Source of the DNA: DASXUX01 sp036504595
GTDB lineage: Bacteria > Planctomycetota > SZUA-567 > H5-PLA8
Length of the DNA stretch: 64,000 nucleotides
Direction of reading: 5' to 3'
NCBI GenBank assembly: GCA_036504595.1
Contig: DASXUX010000010.1
Span: 340,359-404,358, forward strand
Shown: piece after piece, positions 42,601-52,900 of the stretch
Numbering within the stretch: position 1 is the stretch's first letter
How the letters are laid out: every line of letters begins with the position of its first letter
Translations under genes and position numbers: made by a program
Notes under the pieces: model-generated
The model's database searches: none
Seen by the model: the letters and a program-made list of their open reading frames with translations, nothing else
Told to the model about the DNA's origin: nothing

Positions 42601-42713
42601 AGGACCTGATCGCGCCAGCCGGCAAGGACGCCGGCGCTACCGCGCCGATCAATGTCTATGAAATCGAGAGGAAATATTGGGAGTCGCTCTGGTATCAGCC
42701 CCAAAGCCGATGA
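39609..42713 (+). CDS. Secreted HzsA-like multidomain cytochrome 1
   Basis: A 1034-residue protein with a signal peptide (about 1-20). Residues 25-190 resemble a carbohydrate-binding jelly-roll seen in rhamnogalacturonan lyase-type proteins (FCIGTPDGSCMEFG, AHTFTINFDVKDV). A TolB/PD40-like propeller follows (NLDGSGLKQLTDGPWDDFEP, NPDGSSQTIYYG), then the HzsA-type middle region (GTVPVEPDGSAYFEVPA) and three haem sites: CAGCH at 657, CVNCH at 708, CVSCH at 869. Known: hydrazine synthase alpha subunits share the propeller-plus-c-haem plan. With no other anammox genes here, I infer an electron-transfer or sugar-oxidising role. Three 24-bp elements are in frame. Confidence 0.78.
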   Translation: MRTRFCAIFALVFSLCVQAGQAAPAKANAGEAIFCIGTPDGSCMEFGLVQQQWPKYAKHYPQPIVFTVGKSKLQDWPYIHPSSHDGWAGGKAHTFTINFDVKDVPAKSTFLILGVLAIWEPSQITISANGKQIASQRLPAGGQVGLSSNPDAIADCIPLVFELPAGSLKAGDNSLAISLNDGSWVIYDYVMLSTSRQPPKIAAEVRDLLAENKNGALAGVDEIVFATRQVIGEHWYANFGYYAPDTNRKLYREGSKLCKLKVSDKSVTTVFDDPKGGFRDPQIHYDGKKMVFAWRKGGTEFYHLYEANLDGSGLKQLTDGPWDDFEPSYLADGGLVFVSSRCKRWVNCWLTQVAVLHRCDADGGNIRPLSSNNEHDNTPWPLADGRILYTRWEYVDRSQVDYHHLWVANPDGSSQTIYYGNMFPGTVMIDAKPIPGTDKIVASFSPGHGQTEHEGAITIVDPNGGPDARRLAKTISRTQHFRDPWAFSEDCIMAVTGPSLVLMNGKGQTQELYRLSEAEARAGFYVHEPRPVIARPRELRVAPRTDPAQPTGKFLLADVNYGRNMTGVKPGEIKKLLVLETLPKPINYTGGMDPLSFGGTFTLERILGTVPVEPDGSAYFEVPALRSLFFVALDENDLAVKRMQSFVTIQPGETTSCAGCHEQRERTPRYSNVLQASRRSASKIQPFADVPEIIDYPRDVQPVLDALCVNCHGYEKGVAPASVPAGGNIGAAPAGRDAGTTSITGPAAGKIILSGDRGPMFSHSYATMTVAKLFSDGRDEARSNYPPRTLGSAASKILTMLDGSHYRVKATAQQKTLLRLWTDTGAAYPGTYAALGTGMIGGYAANAQVLADFDWPTTKAAKEVLTQRCVSCHKEPSRLLPMSLSDERDVSFWRFNIDDPRMKTSRHSVFNLTRPEKSLMVLAPLAENAGGWGLCRDLKTKEKVNVFADTNDAGYQKLLAMIAAGKQKLDEIKRFDMPGFQPRPEWVREMKRYGVLPQDLIAPAGKDAGATAPINVYEIERKYWESLWYQPQSR
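41759..41831. repeat. Two 24-bp elements in opposite orientation inside HzsA-like gene 1
   Basis: 41759-41782 (minus orientation, GCCGGC arms) encodes VAPASVPA and 41808-41831 (plus orientation, core AGGGAC) encodes AGRDAGTT. They lie in the segment following the CVNCH haem site. Confidence 0.9.
42618..42641 (+). repeat. 24-bp element near the C-terminus of HzsA-like gene 1
   Basis: Arms GCCGGC, core AAGGAC, tail GCTACC; encodes AGKDAGAT, 24 codons before the stop. Confidence 0.9.
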
Positions 42714-42864
42714 CGTGGTGAGGCGGTGGTTTGGTGAGTGCCCAACGGCAAAGGAACGAAGGAACGGGAAGTTTCTGGTTTCTAGTTCGCGAATGTCACC
42801 TGCGGACGAACACGGAAGGAATGAGTTTTCCGTTGCCTCTGGATTTCTGTGGTGTATTGGGATA

Positions 42865-42879
42865 TAGAACACTGTTCTA
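42865..42879. promoter_or_regulatory. 15-bp palindrome upstream of HzsA-like gene 2
   Basis: TAGAACA-C-TGTTCTA, a perfect dyad 38 nt before the ATG, suits a repressor or activator site. Nearby 42771-42790 holds GTTTCTG-type heptamers. Confidence 0.4.
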
Positions 42880-42917
42880 AGATTGCTAAAAGGCGGAAGT
42901 AAATCAGGAGAGCCGAG

Positions 42918-45293
42918 ATGAAGATCAACGCTTACCTCCTCCCTCTATTTATCCTGGGTGGCTGCCTGTTGAGCGCCGAAGATGGCGGGCGAACGGTGGC
43001 GGCGACCAAGCCGGCGGGCACGGAGGCCGGCGCTACCACCGGGGCGGCGGTGGCGACGCCCGCGGCGCCGGAGGACTTGGGCTTTGACGAGATCGTGTTC
43101 GTCAAACGCAAGCCGTACTCGTCGGATCACTACTACACGGACATCAACAATGGGACGGCCGGCGACCGCTTCGTGCCGGACAACGGCGTTTACGTCTACA
43201 ATGTTCGCACACGCGCCGAACGGGCCATCATCAAAACGGCCAGCATGCCGGGCGGAAAAGGTTTCATTGGCAAGATCAGCTTATCGTTCGACGCGAAGAA
43301 GCTGCTCTTTGATTTCCGGGAGAACGCAGGCGCGGGCTTTCGCGTCTGGGAAGTGAACGTGGATGGTTCCGGACTGCGGCAGGTTTCTTTTCCGCCGCCG
43401 GACGAGGCCGAGAAGGCCGCTCGCTGGCACAAGGGCTGGCACACGGATGACATCCACCCGAACTACCTTCCGGACGGCAAGATCATTTTTTCTTCCACGC
43501 GCTGCGAACACACCGTGCTGTGCGGCGGGTCGGCAGCTCTGGCGGCGCCGAATTTGTACCGCATGGACGCCGACGGCAGCCACGTCGAACAGCTTTCGCG
43601 AAGCCCGGTCAGCGAGTTCTGTCCAGTCATGCTCGATAACGGCCGGGTGATGTATCACCGCTGGGAGTACGTCGACAAGGGCGCTCGCGTGGCGAAGGTG
43701 GTCTGGTCGATGAACCCCGATGGTTCGGCTCCGCAGGAAATGTACGGGCTGGCCGACGACGACACGACGATCTACATGTACCCGCAGCCGCTGCCCGGAA
43801 GCACGACACGCTTCGTGGCCGCGGGCACGTGCCATTTCCCGCAAGGCGGATGTCTGGGCGCGATCCTGCTGGTGGATTCGGGAATGGGCATGCGCATGCG
43901 CGGGCCGGACCCGGATGAAAAGGGCTACGTGCAAGGCGATACGCAGTACCCGATGATCAACATCACGCCGGAAGTCTTTGTGCCGCGCCGGTCCGAACCC
44001 GGATGGTCCTTCCGAATGCCGGACGGGAAATACGCCTTCGACAAAGAGGGAAAGAAGGGCTACCTGTACACGCATCCCTTCCCTGTTACCGACAAGAAGT
44101 TTCTGGTCTCCAAAAAAGTCAATCCAGCGGATCACTACAAGGACGTGCCGAATGCGTATGCGTTGTACCTGATCGACACCGAAGGGCATCAGCGCCCGGT
44201 GCACGCGGACCCCGCGCTGTCGTGCTGGCATGCGACGCCGCTGATCCCTCGCGCGGTGCCGCCGCAAGTGCAGACGTTCCGCGAGCCGCAATATGCCGAG
44301 AAAAACCAGGCGCTCTGCATCGTCGCTGATGTCTACCAGGGCATGGATGGCGTCAAGCCCGGCGAGGTCAAGTGGCTGCGGATCAACGAAGTCGTTCCGC
44401 GCTACTGGTCCACCGGCCGGCGCTGGAGTCCATCCTTGAGCAGTTCGAGCTGGAAAGCCGCCTTGTGGCCGCGCGTGCAGTGGGGCGTTGTGCCCGTCGA
44501 AAAAGATGGCTCCGCGGCGTTCCTCGTCCCGGCCAACCGCAACATTTTCTTCCAGGCTCTGGACGAGAACTTCCGCGAGATTCAGCGCGAGCGAACGTAC
44601 GTCAATTACGCGGCAGGGGAGGTGCGGTCCTGCTCCGGGTGCCACGGCCAGGCCAGTCACACCGCCGCGACCGAGAAGCCCGGCAAGCGCATCGCTTTGA
44701 CGCGGCCGCCCAGCATTCCGCAGCCGCAGCCCTGCGACTTGAAGGCAAATGGCGGAGACGACAAAGCGGGGCAGACGATTCATTACCCGACGGACATTCA
44801 ACCCATCCTCAACGCCAAATGCGTAAGCTGCCATGGCGAAAAAGAGCCGGCCGGCGGCCTAAGGCTGACCGGCGAGATCACCGAGTACTACAACACGTCG
44901 TACGAAGCGCTGGCCAAGAAGCAGTTGGCCGGGCCCATCATCCCGGAATTCACGTCCTTCACACAAGGCGATCGCGGCAACTGGAACGGCGCGTACCTGC
45001 CGCCGAAGAGCCTCGGCTGCTACACCAGCCCGATGTTCGCGCTACTGACCGATGCGAAGAATCCGAAGAACGCGAAGGACGACCACACGAAGATGCTCAC
45101 CGAGCGGGAGATGATGGTGCTCTGCCGCTGGATGGACAGCAACTACCAGTTCTACGGCACGTATTACGGGCGGCATCATCCGCAGTGGGTGAACAAAGAT
45201 CCGAAGAAGCCGGAGTACGACCCGGCGGACTTCCGGCGCAAAGCGACGTTCGAGGAAGCCGTGAGTTCGACGGCGCCCGACTGGCATCGTTAG
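42918..45293 (+). CDS. HzsA-like cytochrome 2, probable lipoprotein
   Basis: A 791-residue protein with a lipoprotein-type signal (ILGGC lipobox, Cys17) and strong CAGGAG ribosome-binding site. It has a PD40-like propeller (NVDGSGLRQVSFPPPDE, HPNYLPDGKIIFSSTRC, NPDGSAPQEMYG), the HzsA-type middle region (GVVPVEKDGSAAFLVPAN), and haem sites CSGCH at 572 and CVSCH at 635. It lacks the jelly-roll domain and third haem of its neighbour. One 24-bp element near residues 33-40 adds AGTEAGAT. The two genes probably work together in electron transfer. Confidence 0.78.
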   Translation: MKINAYLLPLFILGGCLLSAEDGGRTVAATKPAGTEAGATTGAAVATPAAPEDLGFDEIVFVKRKPYSSDHYYTDINNGTAGDRFVPDNGVYVYNVRTRAERAIIKTASMPGGKGFIGKISLSFDAKKLLFDFRENAGAGFRVWEVNVDGSGLRQVSFPPPDEAEKAARWHKGWHTDDIHPNYLPDGKIIFSSTRCEHTVLCGGSAALAAPNLYRMDADGSHVEQLSRSPVSEFCPVMLDNGRVMYHRWEYVDKGARVAKVVWSMNPDGSAPQEMYGLADDDTTIYMYPQPLPGSTTRFVAAGTCHFPQGGCLGAILLVDSGMGMRMRGPDPDEKGYVQGDTQYPMINITPEVFVPRRSEPGWSFRMPDGKYAFDKEGKKGYLYTHPFPVTDKKFLVSKKVNPADHYKDVPNAYALYLIDTEGHQRPVHADPALSCWHATPLIPRAVPPQVQTFREPQYAEKNQALCIVADVYQGMDGVKPGEVKWLRINEVVPRYWSTGRRWSPSLSSSSWKAALWPRVQWGVVPVEKDGSAAFLVPANRNIFFQALDENFREIQRERTYVNYAAGEVRSCSGCHGQASHTAATEKPGKRIALTRPPSIPQPQPCDLKANGGDDKAGQTIHYPTDIQPILNAKCVSCHGEKEPAGGLRLTGEITEYYNTSYEALAKKQLAGPIIPEFTSFTQGDRGNWNGAYLPPKSLGCYTSPMFALLTDAKNPKNAKDDHTKMLTEREMMVLCRWMDSNYQFYGTYYGRHHPQWVNKDPKKPEYDPADFRRKATFEEAVSSTAPDWHR
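43014..43037 (+). repeat. 24-bp element in HzsA-like gene 2
   Basis: Arms GCGGGC/GCCGGC (one mismatch), core ACGGAG, tail GCTACC; encodes AGTEAGAT just after the signal peptide region. Confidence 0.88.
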
Positions 45294-45484
45294 CACGGAA
45301 CGATCGCTGCGAGTTCTTTGAAACTTGAATAAACGTAGACGGCGGCCACGTTACGTTTTTGTTAAGATGCGGATGGTAATGCTTGCCTATTTTTAGAAAG
45401 ACAACGCTTCCAATATTGTCAATTCGTCAACTCCCACTTGCGAATGCCAGCAATGTGCTAGGCTTAGCGGCAGGAGCACGAAAC

Positions 45485-45817
45485 ATGGGGATGAAGATCG
45501 CCGATGCGATTCCGGCGGATGGTGGGGCCTTGTTGATCAAGGTCAGCGGCCGTGTTGACACGTCCTCGTGCCGCGAACTGCATGATCGCATTGAAGTGCT
45601 TTTCCGTGGCGGAAACTTCCGGCTGCTGATCGATATGTCCGAGATTGACGGACTCTGCTCATCCGGCATCAGCGTCCTGCTCACGGCAGACGCCACGGCC
45701 CGCGCGCACGGCGGAAGCCTCATGCTCCTGGATCCCAGCGTGAAGACACAAACGATGCTCATGATCCTGGGCGTCAGCGACAGTCTTTCGATCGCGCCGT
45801 CAGCGCGCGCGATGTGA
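45485..45817 (+). CDS. STAS-domain protein, anti-sigma factor antagonist type
   Basis: A 110-residue protein starting at ATG 45485 with GGAG upstream. It has the STAS order: ALLIKVSGRVDTSSCREL, LLIDMSEIDGLCSSGISVLL and a C-terminal helix (TMLMILGVSDSL). The CSSG at the end of the central motif matches the phosphorylation-site loop of SpoIIAA-type proteins. No matching serine kinase/anti-sigma gene is beside it. Confidence 0.85.
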   Translation: MGMKIADAIPADGGALLIKVSGRVDTSSCRELHDRIEVLFRGGNFRLLIDMSEIDGLCSSGISVLLTADATARAHGGSLMLLDPSVKTQTMLMILGVSDSLSIAPSARAM

Positions 45818-45878
45818 GCGCCCCACGTCTACCTTTTCGCACTTGTTTACGAACCAGCCGGATTCAAAATGTTGCGCC

Positions 45879-46937
45879 ATGCAGAAACACAAGTCGCTGG
45901 CGCGGCTGAGCGCGCTGGCGCTGCCGCTTTCGATGAGTGTGCTCAACACAGCGGTTCTGGCTCAAACGCCGGAAGCGGCGCAGCGCACCTTCACCAATCC
46001 GGTGGTCGCGCGCGGGGCGGACCCGTGGGTTCTTTTCTGGAATGGCGCATACTATTACTGCCGTTCGGGCGGCGGAAAAAAGATTTGGGTTCACAAAGCT
46101 GCGCATCTGGAGGAAATAGGAACTGATGATGGCGTCGCCGTCTGGACGCCGCCGCCGTCCGGGCCGTACTCGAAAGAACTCTGGGCGCCGGAACTGCATA
46201 ATCTCGACGGAAAATGGTACGTCTACGTTGCCGCTGACGACGGCAACAACCACAACCACCGCATGTACGTGCTGGAAGGCGATAAAGGCGACCCTCAGGC
46301 GCCCTTTGCCATGAAAGGAAAGATCGCCGATCCGTCTGATCGCTGGGCGATTGACGGCACCGTGCTGACGATGGAAGGCGGCCAGCGATACTTCATCTGG
46401 TCAGGCTGGGAAGGCGCGGAGAACGTGCAGCAGAATCTGTACATCGCGGCGATGAGCAACGCGTGGACGATCTCGGGCGAGCGCGTGTGCATCTCGCAGC
46501 CGGATCACGACTGGGAGAAGAACGGGAAACCGCTGGTGAACGAAGGCCCCTCGGTGCTCAAACGTGACGGCAAGGTCTTCGTCGTCTACTCCGCCAGCGG
46601 CAGTTGGACCGACGACTATTGTCTGGGCCTGCTCACGCTGAACGGCGATCCGATGCAGAAGAAGTCGTGGGTGAAGAAGGACAAGCCGGTCTTTTGCCGC
46701 ACGAAAGATGTCTTCGGCCCCGGGCACTGCTCGTTCACGAAGGCGCTCGACGAGAAGGAGGACTGGATCGTCTACCACGCCGAGCGGCGCAAAGGCAGCG
46801 GCTGGGACCGCGACGTTCGCATGCAGCGCTTTACCTGGAACGCGGACGGTTCACCGGATTTCGGAGCACCGCTTTCGCCCGGCGTGCCGATGGAGTTGCC
46901 GAAGAGAGTTCAAGATGCGCAGCCGGCATTGAAATAG
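45879..46937 (+). CDS. Secreted glycoside hydrolase family 43-like enzyme
   Basis: A 352-residue protein with a signal peptide (about 1-29, ending VLAQT). The five-bladed family fold is indicated by the catalytic base D48 in GADPW, a pKa-modulating D159 in WAIDGTV and the proposed acid E222 in NEGPSVLK. Motifs LWAPELHNLDGKWYVYVA and HCSFTKALDEKEDWIVYH are also typical. GH43 enzymes cleave arabinose, xylose or galactose side chains. It adds to the window's set of plant-polysaccharide enzymes. Confidence 0.88.
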   Translation: MQKHKSLARLSALALPLSMSVLNTAVLAQTPEAAQRTFTNPVVARGADPWVLFWNGAYYYCRSGGGKKIWVHKAAHLEEIGTDDGVAVWTPPPSGPYSKELWAPELHNLDGKWYVYVAADDGNNHNHRMYVLEGDKGDPQAPFAMKGKIADPSDRWAIDGTVLTMEGGQRYFIWSGWEGAENVQQNLYIAAMSNAWTISGERVCISQPDHDWEKNGKPLVNEGPSVLKRDGKVFVVYSASGSWTDDYCLGLLTLNGDPMQKKSWVKKDKPVFCRTKDVFGPGHCSFTKALDEKEDWIVYHAERRKGSGWDRDVRMQRFTWNADGSPDFGAPLSPGVPMELPKRVQDAQPALK

Positions 46938-46954
46938 ATCGGCCCGCGAGCGGA

Positions 46955-49900
46955 TCATTTCGCCGAACCGCTCTTTTTCGCCGTGGCTTTATAGAGCAAC
47001 GTCTTTTCGGCTTCGTAGCCGAGCGTGTCTACCATGATGAGCATGGAGACATCCAATTTTTCACCCGCCTTGGCCGTGGTCTTGTTAGCAAAACCAAACT
47101 CCTGAAGGGCCGTCAGCAACGGTTCGCCTTTTATGCTAAGCGTGTACGTTCCGGGCGTGGCTTTGAAGACCCCGTTTTTCATCTTGCCCTTCAACTGGAG
47201 TTTGCACAGGCCTGCCGTGGCCTGGCCCTTGGCATTGAGAGCGAAGTCTTTCGTGAAGCCGCCGATCACGACGCTCACCTTTTTGCCGTCAGGCTTGAAG
47301 AACTTCCCCAAGGGAATCGCGCCGGAGAGTTGCAGCGTGTCCTTCGCGCCAGTCACAAAATTGAACTTCAGCGCAACCTTTGTAATGGAGAAGACGTTTG
47401 ATGCCGCTGCCGTCCACGTGGGATCGCCGCCGTTGTCTTGGCCGACGGGAGCTTCGGCGGCGCTGACAACGTAATACGCCTGCTGCTGCGTCGTGGTCGT
47501 CCCGTCGAACACCGTCACCGTGGCCGTATAGATGCCGGGAGTCGCGTAAACGTGGGAGGTGCTCGCGCCCGTGCCTGTGGTTCCGTCGCCAAAGTCCCAC
47601 GTGTAAGAAAGGGAATCGCCATCGCCGTCCGTTGCCGCCGCCGTGAATGTCACCGCGGTGCCGGTCGTTCCGGTGGGCGAGTCTGATGTGGACAGCGATG
47701 AGATTTCGGGCGGAGTATCGGTCCCGGCCGGCCGGCTGATCGTGAACTGCAGCGTCTTGCGATTCGAGCCCGCGATGTTCGACGCTGTGACGGATACGTC
47801 GAAGACTCCGCCAGTGGCCGGAGTGCCGGAAATCGTGTCGCCCGAAAGCGTCAACCCAGCGGGCAGTTTGGCTGAGCTGAATGTAAGCGGCGTGCTGCCG
47901 GAGGCAGTGATTTGATAACTGAACGCGGAGCCTTGGATGGCCGAGAGCGTCAAGGCGCTGGTGATCACCGGCGCGGAAGCCGTCGTTACATTGAACGCAT
48001 TGCTCGTCGCGCCGCCGAGGCCGGCGCCGGTGGCCGTGAGCGTGAAGCCAGTGCCGGCCTTATCCAGCGATATTGCCGAGAACGATGCAATGCCGCTAGA
48101 CGCCGCGACGGTGACCGTTCCGCGCAGCGTGGCGCTCACGGGATTGTTGCCGATCGCCAGCGTGATGCTGTCCGTGGCGGTGGTGATCGTGTTCCCCAAG
48201 CCGTCGCGAATCGCCACCTGCACCACTGGCCGTACTGCAAGCCCGACGTACGCGTTGCTGGGCTGCGCCACGAAGGCCAGCCCGTACGTCACGTCGAAGG
48301 CCGGACTGGTTGCGCTGTCGATTCCGGTGGCCGATGCGACGAGAGTGTACGCCGACCCGCAACGATCGAGCGCCAGATTACTGAAGGTCGCGACGCCATT
48401 GACAAGCGTTTGCGAAAGCGTGCCGCTCAGTGTGGCGCTGCCAGGGTTCGCGCCCAGCGCCAGCGTAACGGTGCCGGATGCGGAAGTGATGGTCGTTCCG
48501 GCGCTGTCCTGCACGGCGACCTGCACGGCGGGCGCGATCGCGGAACCGGCCAGTGTGTTGCTCGGCGGCTTCACGAACGCCAGGCGGTAATGGATATCGA
48601 AGGCGCCGCTGGTCGCACTGTTCATGCCGCTGGCGGACGCGACCAGCGTATAGCCGCTACCGGCTCGGTCGATCTTGATGCCGCTGAACGTGGCGACGCC
48701 GTTGACCGCGGCGGCGGACAGCGTGCCGGAGAGCGTGCCATTGCCGGGATTTGCGCCGAGCGCCAGCGTGATCGTGCCGCTGGCAGACGTGACGGTAGCG
48801 CCGGACGCCGAGCAGATGGCGACTTGCACCGCGGGCGTGATGGGCGACGCCGCCAATGTGCTGGCGGGCTGAACGCTGAAGCGGAGCGCGTAGATGATGT
48901 CGAAGGAAGCGCTGGTGGCGCTCTCCATCGCCGCGCCGGAAGCAACGAGCGTGTAACCGGATCCGGCCTTATCAATGCCGAGCCTAGAGAACGTCGCCAC
49001 GCCGTTGACTGCGGCTACGGTCGTCGTGCCAGCGCTCGCACTGAGCACGCCGCCGCTCGGGTTCGTGCCGATCGACAGCGTGACGCTGTTGGTGGCCGAG
49101 GTCACCGTGTTGCCGAGCGCATCGCGAATAGCCACCTGTATGGCCGGCGCGATGTCGCTTCCCGCCACCGTGGTCGAGGGCTGGACAGTGAACGCCAATC
49201 GGTACGTGATATCGAAGGCCGAACTGACGCCGGACGCCAGCCCCGCCGCCGTGGCCGAGAGCGTGTAGCCGGCGCCGTTGCGATCCAAACTCAAGCCGCT
49301 GAAGGTCGCCACGCCGTTCACAGCCGACGCGGCCGCGACGCCGCCCAAGCTGGCCCCATTCGGGTTGTTGGCGATAGCCAGAGTAATGCTGTCGCTGGCT
49401 GTCGCGATGGTCGTGTTCAGGCCATCTTGAACGACAACCTGCACCGCCGGCGTTATCGCAGCGCCGGCAACGGCATTGCTGGGCTGGGTCGTAAAGGCCA
49501 GTCGGTAGGTGGTGTTGAACGTGCCGCTGACCGCGTCAGGCAACCCCGACGCCGTCGCGCGGAACGTAAAGCCGGCGCCAAGTTTGTTGATGCTGAGTGC
49601 GCTGAAACTGGCGACACCGTTGGACGCGGAGACTGGCGCCGCGCCCGACAGCGTCGCGCCGGGCGGGTTGCTGTCGAGGGCGATAGAGATCGAGTTCGTG
49701 GCCGAAGGCACCGTGTTGCCGAAGCTGTCCTGCACGGCGACAGCCACGGCCGGCGAAATGGCAGCATTGACGACGGCCGAAGCGGGCAGCGCAATGAAGC
49801 CCAACTGGACGGCTCCGCCGGCGGAGATGCTAAACGCGGCGCTGGTGGCGCTCGTCAGCGAACCGCATGCTGCGCTCAGCGTATAGCCAGTGCCGACCTT

Positions 49901-52900
49901 TTGGATACTGAGCGGGCCGAACGTCGCTATGCCGCTGGATGCCGCCACTGTCTTTATGCCGGACAACGTTCCGCCGCCGGGGTTCGTGCCGATTGCCACG
50001 CTGACATCGGCGCTGGAGCCGGTCACCGTGTTGCCGAACGCATCCTGGATGACGACCTGTACCGCTGGCGTGATCGCCACGCCGGCCACTGCATCGGCGG
50101 GCTGAACCAGGAAGGTCACACGATTCGCCGCGCCGGGAGTAATGTCGAATCCCATGCTGGTCGCTCCGGTCAGGCTGGTCGCCGCCGCATTCAAGGTGTA
50201 GCCAGACCCCACCTTGTTGATGCTCAGGTCACTGAAGGAGGCGATGCCGCTGGAAGCGTTGACTGTAACTGTGCCGCCGAGCGTGCCGGTGCCGGGGTTG
50301 TTGCCGATCGCCATGGTTACCGCGTTGGATGCCGACGTTACCGTATTGTCGAAGCTGTCTTGCACCAATACCTGAACGGCTGGAGCGATCGCCACTCCCG
50401 CCGCCGCGCCGGTGGGTTGAACGGCGAAGGCCAAGTGCGTAGCCGCCGCCGGCGTGATATTAAAGCCGCTGCTGGTGACAGGCGCGAGACCGGTTGCGCT
50501 GGCCCCAAGAGTGTAACCCGTGCCGGTCTTATCGATGCTGAGGTCGCTGAAAATCGCCACGCCATTGACGGCCGAAACGGACAGGTTTCCCAGGAGCGTG
50601 CCGCCACCCGCATTGTACGCTATGGCCAAGGTGATGAGGTCGTTCGCCGATGTGACGGTCGCGTTGGCGCCGTCCTTTACGGCCACCTGCACGGCCGGAC
50701 TGATGACCGCGCCCGCAACGGTGTCAACCGGCTGGAACGTTACGACCAGCTTATAGGTAATGTCGAATGCGCTGCTGGTCGCGCCCGTCATGCCCGCGGC
50801 CACAGCCGTCAGCGTGTAGGCGCTGCCCGCCTTGTTGATGCTCAAATTACTGAACGTGGCCACGCCGCTGGACGCGGGAACGGCCTTGGTTCCCGACAAT
50901 ACACCGGCTGACGGATTCGCACCGATCGCGACCGTGATGTTGTCGGTGGCGGAAGCGATCGTGTTGCCGACGGCGTCCTGCACGGCCACCTGCACGGCGG
51001 GGGTGATCGGAGATGACGCGCCAGTGTTGCCGGGCTGCGTGGTGAAGGCGAGCTTATAGCTGATGTTGAACGTGTTGCTCGTCGCGCCGGCCACGTTGGG
51101 AGCGCTGGCCGCCAGCGTGTAACCGGTGCCGGCCTTGTCGATGTTCACGTCATTGAACGTCGCGACGCCACTGCTTGCCGTTGCCGAGAGCGTGCCACCG
51201 AGCGCGCCAGCGACTGGATTGGCGGCGATGGCGAGCGTGACGGTATCGGTCGCGGTCGTGATCTTCGTGCCGGCGTTGTCCTGAACTTCAACTTGGATGG
51301 CTGGGGAAATGGCCGCGCGCGCCAGCGCGCTGCTGGGCTGCGCGATGAACACGAGCTTGTAGCTGATATCGAAAGCGTTGCTCGTTGCGGCGCCCGCGAC
51401 GCCCGCTGCGCTTGCGGATAGTGTGTAGCCCAGACCCGCCTTGTCGATGCTCAGATTATTGAACGTGGCCACGCCGTTGACGGCGGCCCTCGATGTCGTA
51501 CCGCCAAGCGCTCCGCCAGCCAGGTTCGGATCATCGAGCGTCAGCGCAACGCTGTTGGAGGCGCTGGTGACCGTGTTGCCCAGGGCATCGACGATGGCAA
51601 CCCGGACAGCGGGGCTGAGCGTCGCTCCGGCCAATGCGCTGGCCGGCTGAACCGTGAAGGCAAGGGCGGCAGGCGGGCCAGGCGTGATGTCAAACGACGA
51701 ACTGGTCTTGCTGTTGGCGTTGGCGCAGGTTGCGCTCAGCGTGTAGCCGGTTCCAGTACGGTTAATGCTCAAATCACCGAACGTGGCAACGCCGGCAATC
51801 GCCGCAACCGTTGCTGTGCCCGATAGCGTGCCACTGCCTGGATTACTGGCGATGGCGACAGTGACGTCGTCTGTAGCGCTGCCAATGGTGCCGCCGATCC
51901 CATTACAAATGGAAACTTGAACCGCCGGTGTAATCGCAGATCCTGCAACGGTGTTGACCGGTGCCGTGGAGAATGCGAGCGTATAGGCAATGTTGATAGG
52001 CGTGCTGGTCGTACCGGTCAATATGCCGCTGGTGAATGCAAGCGTGTAGCCGGCGCCGGCCTTGTCAATCTTCAGGTCGCTGAAGGTTGCGACTCCATTA
52101 ACCGCGGCGACGTTCAGGTTTCCCGAAAGAGTTACGCCGACGGGATCGCCGGTGATCGCGACGCTGACGATATCGCTGGCGGAGGTCGCAAGGTTTCCAA
52201 ACGTATCCAGAATGGCGACCTGGACCGCCGGTGCAATAGCCACCGCGGCGAGCGCGTTGCTCGGCTGCGTCACAATAGACAACTGGCTGGGTGCGGCCGG
52301 ATTGATGCTGAAAGAACCGCTCACGCCTCCATTCAGGCCGGTCGCGGCAGCGGCAAGCGTGTACCCCGCGCTGGCCTTGTTGATGCTCAGATCGTTGAAC
52401 GTGGCGACACCACTGACGGCAGCCACGGTTTGGGTTCCCGAGAGCGTTCCGCCGGCGGGGTTCGTGCCGATGGAAACGGTGATATTGTCATTGGCCGTGT
52501 TGATGACATTTCCCGGCCCGTCCTCAATGCTGACTTGCACGGCCGGCGAAATCGCGGCGCCGGCGTTGGCCGCGCTCGGCGGAGTCGTAAAGACGAGGCG
52601 ATAGACAGCGTTGAACGCGTCGCTCGTACCCGTCGTGAGGCCGGCGGCGGAAGCCGACAGCGTGTAGCCCGTTCCGACTTTGTTGATGCTTAAATCGCTG
52701 AAGGTGGCCACGCCGCTGGAAGCCGTATGCGTTGTGGTGCCGAGAAGCGTTGCGCCACTGGGATTGTTGCCCAAAGCAACGGTGATGCTGTTCGTCGCCG
52801 AGGGGACCGTGTTCCCAGACGCATCCTGCACCGCGACAGCCACGGCCGGCGCGATAGGGGAACCCACCGGCGTGTTGACCGGCTGCACCGTAAAGCCCAG

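Noticed and set aside
42865..42879. A LexA/SOS box
   Set aside because: The half-sites GAAC and GTTC are 3 nt apart rather than 4, and the gene is not a DNA-repair gene.
39609..45293. Anammox-type hydrazine synthesis
   Set aside because: Only HzsA-like fusion proteins are present; no beta or gamma subunits, hydrazine dehydrogenase or other anammox genes are in the window.
47912..50911. A 999-codon open frame on the plus strand opposite the giant repeat gene
   Set aside because: It mirrors the repeat structure of the minus-strand gene, is very Arg/Gly/Ala-rich, and has no domain; the minus strand has the ribosome-binding site and signal peptide.
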